In this document: positions 7,674 to 15,784 of the stretch, piece after piece
Numbering within the stretch: the stretch's first letter is position 1
How the letters are laid out: the number at the start of each line of letters is the position of its first letter
DNA from: Flavobacterium cheongpyeongense
Lineage (GTDB): Bacteria; Bacteroidota; Bacteroidia; Flavobacteriales; Flavobacteriaceae
Length of the DNA stretch: 64,000 nt
Assembly (NCBI RefSeq): GCF_003202435.1
Contig: NZ_QJHK01000010.1
Span: 1-64,000, forward strand
Direction of reading: 5' to 3'
Translations under genes and position numbers: made by a program
The notes under the pieces: generated by a model
What the model was told of the DNA's origin: nothing
Seen by the model: only the letters and a program-made list of their open reading frames with translations
The model's database searches: none

Positions 7674-8699
7674 ATGAGAAATACTTTACTATTACTATTG
7701 ATGCTTGGTTTTTCAAATATTATATCCTCGCAATGTACAACCGGAAATTGTGAAGATGGGTACGGAGAGCAGAATTACAGCGGGGGTAAATACCAAGGAT
7801 ATTTTTCTAACAGTAAAAGGAGCGGCAAAGGCACATATACTTGGACAAGCGGTGCTAAATACGAAGGTGAATGGAAAGACGGACAGTATCACGGGTATGG
7901 TATTTCAAAGTCCGATTCAGGAAGCTGTTATGAAGGTGAATTCAGGTACGGCAAAAGACACGGGCTTGGAACACAATACACTGCCAATGGAGATGTTACA
8001 TTTGCCGGACAATACATTGAAGGTGAGAAACAGGTCATTAATTCTGCATTAAGCACTGACGTTCTTGCTGATAAATATCTTTTGGAAGCTAAAAAATTAA
8101 TGGATGCCGGATCCTATAAAGAAGCAATCGTTTCCTTCAATAGGATTCAGGCCTTAAAAGTTTCACCACCGGTTACATTTTATTATTTCCTGGGCAAATG
8201 CTTTTACAAATCTTCCAGCTATACGCGTTCAATCATTGCTTTGACAAAATATCTTAATACTTCTGGGAAAAATGCCGAATATTATTCAGTCGCCCTTGAA
8301 ATGCTTAGCGATGCTGAATCCAAGAGCAGCACTATTGCCCAATCTTTTAGTGAAAAGAAAATGGAAATCAAGAATTGCTCTCTATGCAGCGGAAGCGGTT
8401 ATTACTATAAAAAAATAACATGCGGAAGCTGCAGGGGAAGAAAGCAGTTTTATGGAAACTGCTCTGATTGCGCTGGAAGCGGCAGGTCTTCTACGCGATG
8501 TGGCTATTGTGGAGGCGCGGGAAGTGTTTCAACTCATGTCGGTAATGGTATTTATAGCAGCCAAGGCTGCAGTTACTGCAATGCATCAGGCTGGATGCAG
8601 TGTTATAAATGCACAGGTAACGGGGGATACTATTACGCCTGCAACGCCTGTAACGGCTACGGCACCAGTAGTGAAAAGACAAAATGTTATAAACACTAA
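7674..8699 (+). CDS. Secreted MORN-TPR-DnaJ-zinc-finger protein
   Basis: A 341-aa protein. I place the start at the ATG at 7674, which directly gives a signal peptide (MRNTLLLLLMLGF); an upstream TTG at 7650 would overlap the previous gene. Order of parts: signal peptide; three MORN repeats (about 25-110; YEGEWKDGQYHGYG is a textbook unit); a TPR-like helical stretch (about 130-215); and a Cys-rich C-terminus (about 235-335) with repeated CxxCxGxG units like the DnaJ zinc-binding region (CSLCSGSG, CGYCGGAG, CYKCTGNG, CNACNGYG). The combination on an exported protein is unusual. Translationally linked to the vWA gene. Function unknown; I suspect a surface scaffold. Confidence 0.72.
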   Translation: MRNTLLLLLMLGFSNIISSQCTTGNCEDGYGEQNYSGGKYQGYFSNSKRSGKGTYTWTSGAKYEGEWKDGQYHGYGISKSDSGSCYEGEFRYGKRHGLGTQYTANGDVTFAGQYIEGEKQVINSALSTDVLADKYLLEAKKLMDAGSYKEAIVSFNRIQALKVSPPVTFYYFLGKCFYKSSSYTRSIIALTKYLNTSGKNAEYYSVALEMLSDAESKSSTIAQSFSEKKMEIKNCSLCSGSGYYYKKITCGSCRGRKQFYGNCSDCAGSGRSSTRCGYCGGAGSVSTHVGNGIYSSQGCSYCNASGWMQCYKCTGNGGYYYACNACNGYGTSSEKTKCYKH

Positions 8700-8905
8700 A
8701 TTGGAAAAGGAAAGCTACAGCAGTCTTCTTTAATAACATGATCTTTTAATGAATGATCAAGATCCCAAATTTTATCAATAATACTGATTGGAGAATTATA
8801 GAAAAATTCAAAACCTGATATTACAATATAAGGTAAAATGGTATTGACATCTTTCTGCCACAAAAAGCTAAGACGAATTATACAGTTTTTATTTTGCTTA
8901 AGTTT

Positions 8906-8981
8906 GTGGCAGAATCATGTCACATTGCATTTGAAAATTTAAAATCCAGCGAAATAAGGATCTACAAGATTTAGGTTCGAA
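8906..8981 (+). repeat. Cassette-boundary element, copy C
   Basis: GTGGCAGAATCATGTCACA at the left end, TTTAGGTTCGAA at the right end, 76 nt overall, same spacing as B and D. Confidence 0.75.
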
Positions 8982-9045
8982 ACATGTATTACCACAACCG
9001 CTACCCACTCAATATTTCTTTTTTTTAGGAAATTCACCAAGTTAT

Positions 9046-9185
9046 CTTTATGTTGTGTAGTCTGAAGTTCCGTACTAGAATGTTTCTCCAGCGAACTTTC
9101 CGGACTACCCATAATCTTTATGAATAATTAGTCATCTTGAAATTTCCATCGGTCTCAACAACCCTGAAGTCCAATTTAATCCCCC
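9046..9185 (+). repeat. Long imperfect direct repeat, copy 2
   Basis: Collinear with 5935-6070, differing by scattered substitutions and a few small indels. It begins 64 bp after boundary element C and precedes the next gene pair. Confidence 0.8.
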
Positions 9186-9561
9186 TTTATATATATTGCT
9201 AATCAAAAACAAGACGAAGATTAAAACATAAATTATAGTGATAGAATCTATAGATATTCAGAAAATGAAACCCTTACAAGTTCAACCCCTAACGGAATTC
9301 ATTTTCAGCAAATTGATCAAAAAGAACACACCTTTTTTTAAGAAAAACAAGTATAAATACGTATCTATTAATAATTCCCAATACATATCTTTAACAATGC
9401 ATTATAAAGGAAGTCGAAAATATGACTTTGGTACAAGAATGCATATGCACAATTCCTGATTAATATTGTATTACTTTAAAAAACCATAAACGAAGTTTTG
9501 TTTTAGAAGTGCCTAATGCAGAGCTAATAAAATAACTTGTTAAACCTAAAAGACAATTTTT

Positions 9562-10059
9562 ATGACCTTTTTTGAATTTTTAGCGCAAAATTATAAAGTA
9601 GAAACAATTCTTGGACTATGCTCCTTTATTTTCTCTGCATTCCTTGGCTTTTTAGCCTACAATAATTCACTGCGAATGAAGAAGATATCCTCAATAATTT
9701 CAATGGCAAATACAAAAAACAAGGCTAATCTTGCTACAGCGATGCTTGAGGTGTTACCTTCATATAAATTGCCGGATTTAAATCAAGAGAACGGCTTTAA
9801 AATCATCAAAATGGATATGCAACAGAAAATGAAGAAATTCGAAATTAACATGAAACTTCTAAGATTAGGCATTCTTCTGTTTACTGGTCTGATTATCCTC
9901 CTTATAATCCCCACATATATAAAATTTAACAAAACTAAGATTGAAACGCATGGCAAAAATAGCCCAGTTTTGATTGGGGACGATACAACGATAAACTACA
10001 ACACAACAGAAAAATCATCTGATAGCACTAAAAATGTAAAAGATACCGTAAAAAATTAA
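9562..10059 (+). CDS. Two-TM membrane protein with GxNSPVxxG motif
   Basis: A 165-aa protein with two membrane segments (about residues 15-33 and 101-120) separated by a charged cytoplasmic-type loop. The C-terminal tail contains GKNSPVLIGDDTTINY (131-146) followed by a Ser/Thr/Lys-rich end. The same motif occurs twice in the next gene's product, which starts 3 nt after this stop. The family is not known to me. I infer a membrane anchor and an exported TPR protein working together, with the shared motif as a common structural element or recognition tag. Confidence 0.6.
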   Translation: MTFFEFLAQNYKVETILGLCSFIFSAFLGFLAYNNSLRMKKISSIISMANTKNKANLATAMLEVLPSYKLPDLNQENGFKIIKMDMQQKMKKFEINMKLLRLGILLFTGLIILLIIPTYIKFNKTKIETHGKNSPVLIGDDTTINYNTTEKSSDSTKNVKDTVKN

Positions 10060-10062
10060 ATT

Positions 10063-12687
10063 ATGAAAAAAGTTATATTCTTTTTGATGCTCGTTACGCA
10101 AATAAATGCTCAGACCTCAAAAGGCAATAACTCACCTGTAATCAAAGGAGCTAAGGCTAAAGTCGAATATATAAAAAAGCAAGTGATTAATCAAAAATTG
10201 CCGGCTAACTTGACTCCTTACTTGGCTGGACTAATTTTCTCGAATAAAACAATTACACCAAATCAATCTTCAATTAACAAAGCCTTATCAGTATGGTTTA
10301 AAAAATATTCCGAGCTAAAATTAAAGATTGACAAGATAAGTGACGGCAATACGAAAAAGATGGCTGAGAAAAACTTAGACGAAGGCAATTTTTCAGCGGT
10401 GGAAAAAATAATTGGCACCAAGATACACTACTCGGATCTAACTTTTACTTTTCCAAAATCGTTTGGAACAAGCGGTGATAATAGTCCTGTTATTATTGGA
10501 GACTACGCAACGGTTTCCTATGTTGTACAACAAATAATTACTTATGATTTACCCGAAGGTCTAACCATTAACTTAATAAATGAGCTAAAAATTAAATCAG
10601 AATTGATTGATAGCCAAAATGAAAAACTGGACAATATCAATACTAACTTAAAAAAGAAAGATATCATTATTAAGGATTACATTAAAAAATACCAATTTAT
10701 TGAAAGTGAACTAAAAAAGACTCCTTCGGAAGTATATAAAAGAGCGTATGTATTTTTTAAAGAAGGTGATTATGAAAAAACATTAAAAGAACTAGAAAAA
10801 CAGGGTGGCAGCGACAAAGCTACAGGAGAATCAAATATGCTAAAAGCAAAAATTCTTCTCCTTAAATTAGATCATTCCAAAATTGATACAATACTTACTG
10901 AGGCGGACAAATCATTTACTATCGGGGTTACATTAGCTCCAAGCGGCCAAAATTTTTTTGAATACGGCAAATTTCTTGTTGATTATATTCATAATTATGT
11001 TAGTGCAATTAATTTTCTCGAGAAAGCAGACCTTTCTATTGAAGATAATCGGCTAAAAGTTGAAATCTATAATTACCTTGGTTTGTCCTATTATGTTGTA
11101 GACAGAGTAAAATCAAACAACATGTATTTTAAAGCCATCGCACTACTTGACAGCATGGAGACATTATCAGACAATTCCCTTATATCCGCCAAATCACAAA
11201 TTTATTCTAATATTGCTTTTAACTACTCTACCAGAGATTTTAATGCTGAAAATATCAAGACAGCCATCTCTTACTCACAAAAAGCTATTGATGAGATCAG
11301 CAGAATACCTGTACCTTCACATTCGGATCTATACAAAAAAACAGCATTCATACGCCAAAAAGGACAAGGGCACGCCATGCTTAATGAAATCAGCCAAGCT
11401 GTAGAGTGCTATAATACCGCCCTTCTATTTTTAAAGGATTCTTATAAAAACGACCCGGATAGTTTTGCTATTGACTTGAGTTCTGTATATTACAATTTAA
11501 ATCAAGTATATTTTTACTCGGAAACCCCTGAACGTGGCATCGATGCTTTAAAACAGGCCATTTCCATAATAGAACCTAAAATTTCACTAAACAGCAAAAT
11601 ATTCCTTTATGCATATGAACAGCTTTATACAGCATTGTTTGCATATTATGCGATCCAAAATAAAGTTCCAGAAACAATGGAAGGCCTAAATATCATTAAC
11701 GAAAAACTAAAACCATTTGTCCAGGAAAATCCAAAAGAATTTTTAATCCATCAAGCTTGGATAAATTCAGATAAAGGATACATTTATGGATTACAAAACA
11801 ATTTCATTGAAGCTGAAAAGTTCTTGCTGCAAGCTTACGATTATTATGCGCAAAATATTAACATGATACAGTTTGATAAACAAAAAGCTGCAGATTGTTT
11901 TTACAGAACCAATGAGCTTCTTCTCAAATTAGGAAAATCCGAAGAAGCGCTAGCCCACAATAAAAAATTACTAACCGAAATTAAAACTGCAAGCAGCATA
12001 AATAGGTTCGCTTATGAGGATTTTATCCCTCAGCTTGAACAGCAGATAGGAAGAGTTTACACCGTTACTAAAGAAAAAGACAGCGCTTACCATCATATGG
12101 AAAAGAGCACAGCGCTTGTTGAGACAAAAGCCAAACAATATGGCTCGTCTTACCTTGGCAGCTACGGCAATTACATCTCACAGTATTATTTAACTAATTT
12201 ATACTTTGGCGACTATTCTCTAGCAGATGAAAAAGTCAAAAGATTTATCAAAGTCTGTGATATTATTCTCGATGTAGATTATTATGTTAAAGAAAATATG
12301 CAGGCGGTGATTGGTGAAGTCACCTCAAATTTCGCAGTACAGCTTTTTGGATTTGCCCAGGCTGGATCAGCTACAACTAAATATAGCGAATTGAGTAAAA
12401 TATATGACAATTGTTCTTATTATTTTTTACTCTCAGAAAAGTATTTTGAAAATGGGCTGAATAATGCCAACAACAGATTTAAATATTCTCAAACCTTGTA
12501 TAAGTCAATGATTCTAGAAGAATTTCTTTTCAAGTTTTCTCAAAGTGATTCTCAGAAAGCACTTTCTTTGGAGAAAAAATGTAAATTAAGCAGCAAGTCG
12601 CTCTCTAACATCAAGGATTTACCTGATAATGTTTCTACACAATCCTTAAGAAATAACATCAAAGTACTAAGTTTTAATTGCAATTAA
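10063..12687 (+). CDS. Exported TPR-repeat protein with GxNSPVIxG motifs
   Basis: An 874-aa protein with a signal peptide (MKKVIFFLMLVTQINAQ). Two copies of the shared motif follow: GNNSPVIKGAKAKVEY (21-36) and GDNSPVIIGDYATVSY (138-153). Then comes a coiled-coil-like stretch (about 170-220) and a long array of degenerate tetratricopeptide helices (about 225-860), for example YKRAYVFFKEGDYEKTLKEL. No enzymatic domain is visible: no CHAT, caspase or kinase signature at the C-terminus. It is co-transcribed with the two-TM protein upstream. A scaffold or sensor outside the inner membrane is the simplest reading. The gene lies between boundary elements C and D. Confidence 0.65.
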   Translation: MKKVIFFLMLVTQINAQTSKGNNSPVIKGAKAKVEYIKKQVINQKLPANLTPYLAGLIFSNKTITPNQSSINKALSVWFKKYSELKLKIDKISDGNTKKMAEKNLDEGNFSAVEKIIGTKIHYSDLTFTFPKSFGTSGDNSPVIIGDYATVSYVVQQIITYDLPEGLTINLINELKIKSELIDSQNEKLDNINTNLKKKDIIIKDYIKKYQFIESELKKTPSEVYKRAYVFFKEGDYEKTLKELEKQGGSDKATGESNMLKAKILLLKLDHSKIDTILTEADKSFTIGVTLAPSGQNFFEYGKFLVDYIHNYVSAINFLEKADLSIEDNRLKVEIYNYLGLSYYVVDRVKSNNMYFKAIALLDSMETLSDNSLISAKSQIYSNIAFNYSTRDFNAENIKTAISYSQKAIDEISRIPVPSHSDLYKKTAFIRQKGQGHAMLNEISQAVECYNTALLFLKDSYKNDPDSFAIDLSSVYYNLNQVYFYSETPERGIDALKQAISIIEPKISLNSKIFLYAYEQLYTALFAYYAIQNKVPETMEGLNIINEKLKPFVQENPKEFLIHQAWINSDKGYIYGLQNNFIEAEKFLLQAYDYYAQNINMIQFDKQKAADCFYRTNELLLKLGKSEEALAHNKKLLTEIKTASSINRFAYEDFIPQLEQQIGRVYTVTKEKDSAYHHMEKSTALVETKAKQYGSSYLGSYGNYISQYYLTNLYFGDYSLADEKVKRFIKVCDIILDVDYYVKENMQAVIGEVTSNFAVQLFGFAQAGSATTKYSELSKIYDNCSYYFLLSEKYFENGLNNANNRFKYSQTLYKSMILEEFLFKFSQSDSQKALSLEKKCKLSSKSLSNIKDLPDNVSTQSLRNNIKVLSFNCN

Positions 12688-12807
12688 AATTGTATTTAAA
12701 TAGCATATTACTGCTAAAATTTTGCTTAAGGCCGCTTTCTAATTCATGTATTATATCATTTTTTTTATAAATAGTTTAAAAAAATTTTCGAAATAAAAAA
12801 AACATTC

Positions 12808-12815
12808 TATATTTG
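12808..12815 (+). promoter_or_regulatory. Promoter -7 element for tRNA-Ser
   Basis: TATATTTG matches the Bacteroidetes -7 consensus TAnnTTTG and lies 33 bp before the mature tRNA 5' end; a TTTTCG stretch at 12785-12790 may serve as the upstream element. Confidence 0.6.
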
Positions 12816-12847
12816 CACCCGCAATGAGAAAATGATTGCGTCTTACT

Positions 12848-12932
12848 GGAGGAATGGCAGAGCGGTCGAATGCGGCAGTCTTGAAAACTGTTGACTGTAA
12901 CAGGTCCGGGGGTTCGAATCCCTCTTCCTCCG
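12848..12932 (+). tRNA. tRNA-Ser (anticodon UGA)
   Basis: An 85-nt type II tRNA. Acceptor arm GGAGGAA pairs with TTCCTCC, followed by discriminator G; the 3' CCA is not encoded. The anticodon loop CTTGAAA gives TGA (Ser). A long variable arm and a T arm GGGGGTTCGAATCCCTC are present. Boundary-element copies begin 128 and 193 bp downstream. Confidence 0.95.
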
Positions 12933-12986
12933 CTGAAAGCTAAAAAAGAGACTTCTCAAAGTTTACAAAAAGGCTAAAATTAACGG

Positions 12987-13027
12987 AAAACCCTGCAAAT
13001 CTTTAGATCTGCAGGGTTTTATCTTTT
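12987..13027 (+). terminator. Terminator after tRNA-Ser
   Basis: AAAACCCTGCA pairs with TGCAGGGTTTT across a loop that contains ATCT/AGAT; a T-rich tail follows. Confidence 0.75.
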
Positions 13028-13059
13028 ATACTCTTTGCCGATTAATAATATGCAGTTTT

Positions 13060-13107
13060 GTGGCACATTCGTGGCGTATCGGGAATAGAGTGTAGTGCGC
13101 CACAAAT
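13060..13107. repeat. Boundary-element-like half-sites in inverted order
   Basis: GTGGCACATTCGTGGCG at 13060 resembles the left end of elements A-D, and GTGCGCCACAA at 13096-13106 is its inverted counterpart. No TTCGAA end lies 76 nt away. Confidence 0.5.
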
Positions 13108-13124
13108 TGCACTTTATATATTTT

Positions 13125-13200
13125 GTCGCAGAATCGTGGCACAGCTGAAAAATTACTAACCATACCATTTAATGCCAACAAATGAGAATTATGGTTCAAA
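13125..13200 (+). repeat. Cassette-boundary element, copy D
   Basis: GTCGCAGAATCGTGGCACA at the left end and TTATGGTTCAAA at the right end, 76 nt overall as in B and C. Confidence 0.7.
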
Positions 13201-13394
13201 TCGGAATGAGACCGCTGTTTTGTCGATTTGGTAAAACATATTCCATTTTTTTTATCTGTTCACGTTTTTAAATGGTTCACGTTTAGTGAACACTACAAAA
13301 AAATGAAGATGATTTAACTTAATATAAGCTAGCTAAAAATAAATATACTTTCCAGTTTTGATGTCTTAAATTAAAACGCTCTAAATTTGAAAGG

Positions 13395-13514
13395 TGGGTA
13401 GAAAGATAGGTAGATAACATAATTAACAATTATATCATAATTGAAGAAAATTTAAAGCCCGTCTTACTAACTGGTAAGAAACTTACAATTATAATGGGTA
13501 GAAACATAGGTAGA
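13395..13514 (+). repeat. 20-bp direct repeats exactly 100 bp apart
   Basis: TGGGTAGAAAGATAGGTAGA at 13395-13414 and TGGGTAGAAACATAGGTAGA at 13495-13514 differ by one base. Each copy itself contains GGTAGA twice. Confidence 0.8.
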
Positions 13515-13776
13515 AAAACAAAATTTCGATGCCATTTAGTTAATTACTTCTAGCACTCTGAATTATTAATTTTAAATTCACATAGAAAAAGAATCTTAAA
13601 ATTAAGAAAGTGCAGAAACATCAAATTTATGATCTCTATTTCAAAGTAAATATAACTTGCCTTTACAACATTTCACAGGGCTTACTGCAAAACAAAAAAC
13701 TAACAATCAACCGTTTAACCCAAACAAAACATCTCCAAACTCTTGACTTTCTCAAAAAAAAAAGACTAACTTTGCC

Positions 13777-13862
13777 TAAATGGATACATGAGACGCTTAT
13801 TGCTTAAACAATAACGCTTTTTCCAAATTAAGTAAGCAATAAGCGTCTCATGTATCCATTTA
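13777..13862. repeat. 30-bp perfect inverted repeat (hairpin 1)
   Basis: Arms 13777-13806 and 13833-13862 are perfect reverse complements (core GGATACATGAGACGCTTATT) around a 26-nt loop. Confidence 0.92.
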
Positions 13863-13868
13863 GAGACT

Positions 13869-13915
13869 GATAGTTCTTCATCACAAAGACTTCGTCTTTG
13901 TGATGAAGAACTATC
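13869..13915. repeat. 22-bp perfect inverted repeat (hairpin 2)
   Basis: Arms 13869-13890 and 13894-13915 pair perfectly (core GTTCTTCATCACAAAGAC) around a TTC loop, only 6 bp from hairpin 1. Confidence 0.92.
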
Positions 13916-14034
13916 GTAAATTTTACCATCCGACTTAAAAATCCCGTACATTTAACTTTCCTCCTTAAAGCAAATTACAAGGTACATTCTACAAAAAAAT
14001 CACTCCATTCCATAAGAACATAAAATTAATATAT

Positions 14035-14065
14035 TTGTCGCAAATATTTACTATATTTGCGACAA
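14035..14065 (+). promoter_or_regulatory. abiE operator overlapping the -7 element
   Basis: Perfect 13-bp inverted repeat TTGTCGCAAATAT / ATATTTGCGACAA with a 5-nt spacer. The right arm contains a TATATTTG -7 box (14052-14059), 21 bp before the antitoxin ATG. Binding here would block the promoter, as expected of AbiEi autorepression. Confidence 0.75.
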
Positions 14066-14080
14066 AGTAGCACTTAAAAA

Positions 14081-14698
14081 ATGACAGAAAGCACTGAATA
14101 TAAAGTAATTGAACGTATAAAAAAAGCCAAGAGGGGGTCTGTGTTTTTTACTGACGATTTTCTTCGTTTCGGAAGTGCAAAAACAATCAGTAAATCCTTA
14201 GAACGACTTACTGAAAAAAAAGAAATCATGAGAGTTTCCAGAGGTATTTATACAAGGCCCGAAATAAACAAAACCCTTGGAATCACAATAACTCCTTCAA
14301 TTGAGAATATCGCAAAGGCAATAGCGCGTCGAGATCGGGCACGCATTATTCCTACTGGTGCATATTCTCTAAACATTCTTGGACTTTCTACACAGATACC
14401 AATGAATGCTGTATATCTTACTGATGGTGTTGCCAGAAAAATAGCAATAGGAAAAAGATCGCTACATTTAAAAAAAACAGCAACAAAAAATCTGGCCTCC
14501 ATTGGAGAAATAAGCGGACTGGTAATTCAAGGCCTTAAGGCATTGGGAAAAGACCAGCTTAATGAGGACGAGATATTAAAAGTAATTGAAATATTAAAAA
14601 AAGAAAAGATAGAACGCCTGCGACATGATATCAAATTAGCTCCTGAATGGATCCGAACAATAATGAAAGCGGCATTACCAGAAAACCAGCAGCTATGA
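14081..14698 (+). CDS. AbiEi-type antitoxin / DUF6088 regulator
   Basis: A 205-aa protein with an N-terminal winged helix (residues 1-60; FTDDFLRFGSAKTISKSLERL and SRGIYTRPE are typical of AbiEi/DUF6088) followed by the C-terminal toxin-binding part. It is the antitoxin of a type IV toxin-antitoxin pair: AbiEi represses the operon through inverted repeats and blocks AbiEii activity. Both expectations fit here, with a perfect 13-bp inverted repeat on the promoter and an ATGA overlap with the following abiEii gene. The gene itself is intact, unlike its partner. Confidence 0.82.
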   Translation: MTESTEYKVIERIKKAKRGSVFFTDDFLRFGSAKTISKSLERLTEKKEIMRVSRGIYTRPEINKTLGITITPSIENIAKAIARRDRARIIPTGAYSLNILGLSTQIPMNAVYLTDGVARKIAIGKRSLHLKKTATKNLASIGEISGLVIQGLKALGKDQLNEDEILKVIEILKKEKIERLRHDIKLAPEWIRTIMKAALPENQQL

Positions 14699-15723
14699 TA
14701 AAAAATTGGATTTCATTAACAGATGAAGAAAAAGCAGGTTTATTTACAGAAGCAGCAGCACAAAAAGGGCTTCCTGCTTACGCTGTTGAAAAAGACTGAT
14801 GGGTCACTGTGACACTGCTGGCAATTTTTACCACCCAATATTCAGATCATCTCATATTCAAAGGAGGAACTTCATTAAGTAAAGCTTACAATTTAATTGA
14901 ACGATTCTCTGAGGATATTGATCTTGCTATAGATAGAAGTTTCCTTAAATTCCCAGGAGAACTTTCTAAAACTGCGATCAAAAAACTTCGCAAAGCTTCT
15001 GGGCAATTTATCATTGCTGACTTCAAAAATGAACTTGAAGCACAACTTTTAAAAATTGGGATACTAAGTACTCTCTTCAGCCTCAAAACTGATGAAAATA
15101 TCGATGACACAAGCGACCCGCACTCAATTGAACTAATATACAAGCCTGTAATTAATCATGGATCAGGTTACTTGCCTCAAAGAGTTCTGATCGAAATCGG
15201 AGCCAGATCACTAAGAGAGCCCTCTGAAATGCGTCCCATTTCATCCATACTTGATGAAACATTCCCTGAACAATCTTTTAATATCCCTGCTTTTAATGCA
15301 AACGTAGTATTAGCATCCAGAACTTTTCTTGAGAAAGTTTTTCTGCTTCATGAAGAATTTAGTAAGCCTGTTGATAAAATCAGATTTAGCAGGCTGACCA
15401 GACATTTATATGATCTAGAAAAAGTTATGGATAATGAATACGGAATTTCTGCGGTTAAGGATAAAAATCTATTTTTTACCATTGTAGAATTTAGGCAAAA
15501 ATACACCGCAGTGAGAGGCATATCTTATGAAAGACACACCCATTCTACTTTATCATTCCTTCCACCTCCAGAAGTGGATGAAGCATGGAGACAGGACTAT
15601 ACAGAAATGAGAGAAAATATGTTCTATGGCGCAACACTTAGCTATGATATGCTAAAAGAAAGACTAAATGTTCTTAATGATCGCTTTAAAGAGAACGGCA
15701 TTAACTCACAGAACGACAACTAA
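14695..15723 (+). pseudogene. AbiEii-type nucleotidyltransferase toxin, interrupted by in-frame TGA
   Basis: The AbiEii frame starts at the ATG at 14695 (overlapping the antitoxin stop) and would give 342 aa. Codon 35 (14797-14799) is TGA. The family normally reads EKDWWVT at this point; here it is EKD-stop-WVT, so a single TGG to TGA change is the simplest explanation. Downstream the frame is intact to 15723 and keeps the nucleotidyltransferase core FKGGTSLSKAY and SEDIDLAID. A GTG at 14809 could restart a 304-aa product lacking 38 residues but retaining the active site. I call it a pseudogene; readthrough, reinitiation or a sequencing error are alternatives. The intact antitoxin next to a disabled toxin is consistent with toxin loss. 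Confidence 0.85.
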
Positions 15724-15784
15724 AAGAAAAACATCAAATCTAAATTCGAAACCATTAGTAAAAAAAAAATTCCTATCTTAAATT

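Larger units (their letters stand above)
8700..9561. other. Intergenic region with boundary element C and long repeat 2
   Basis: About 860 bp holding boundary element C (8906-8981) and long-repeat copy 2 (9046-9185). A 73-codon GTG-started frame at 9238-9459 has no recognisable features and is not called. Confidence 0.55.
12688..14080. other. tRNA-Ser and repeat-rich intergenic region
   Basis: Contains tRNA-Ser with its promoter and terminator, boundary element D preceded by a related half-site (13060), a pair of 20-bp direct repeats exactly 100 bp apart, two long perfect hairpins and the abiE operator. No protein gene is supportable; the short frames at 13610-13807 and 13766-13951 simply cross the hairpins. 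Confidence 0.65.

Noticed and set aside
9238..9459. 73-codon GTG-started + strand frame
   Set aside because: No family, weak start, and located just after the non-coding long repeat; not enough support to call a gene.
13060..13135. A fifth full boundary element
   Set aside because: Left end is similar, but no TTCGAA-type end lies 75-76 nt away; listed only as half-sites.
13610..13951. Short frames on both strands over the long hairpins
   Set aside because: They exist only because the inverted repeats happen to lack stops; identical peptides arise from the two arms.
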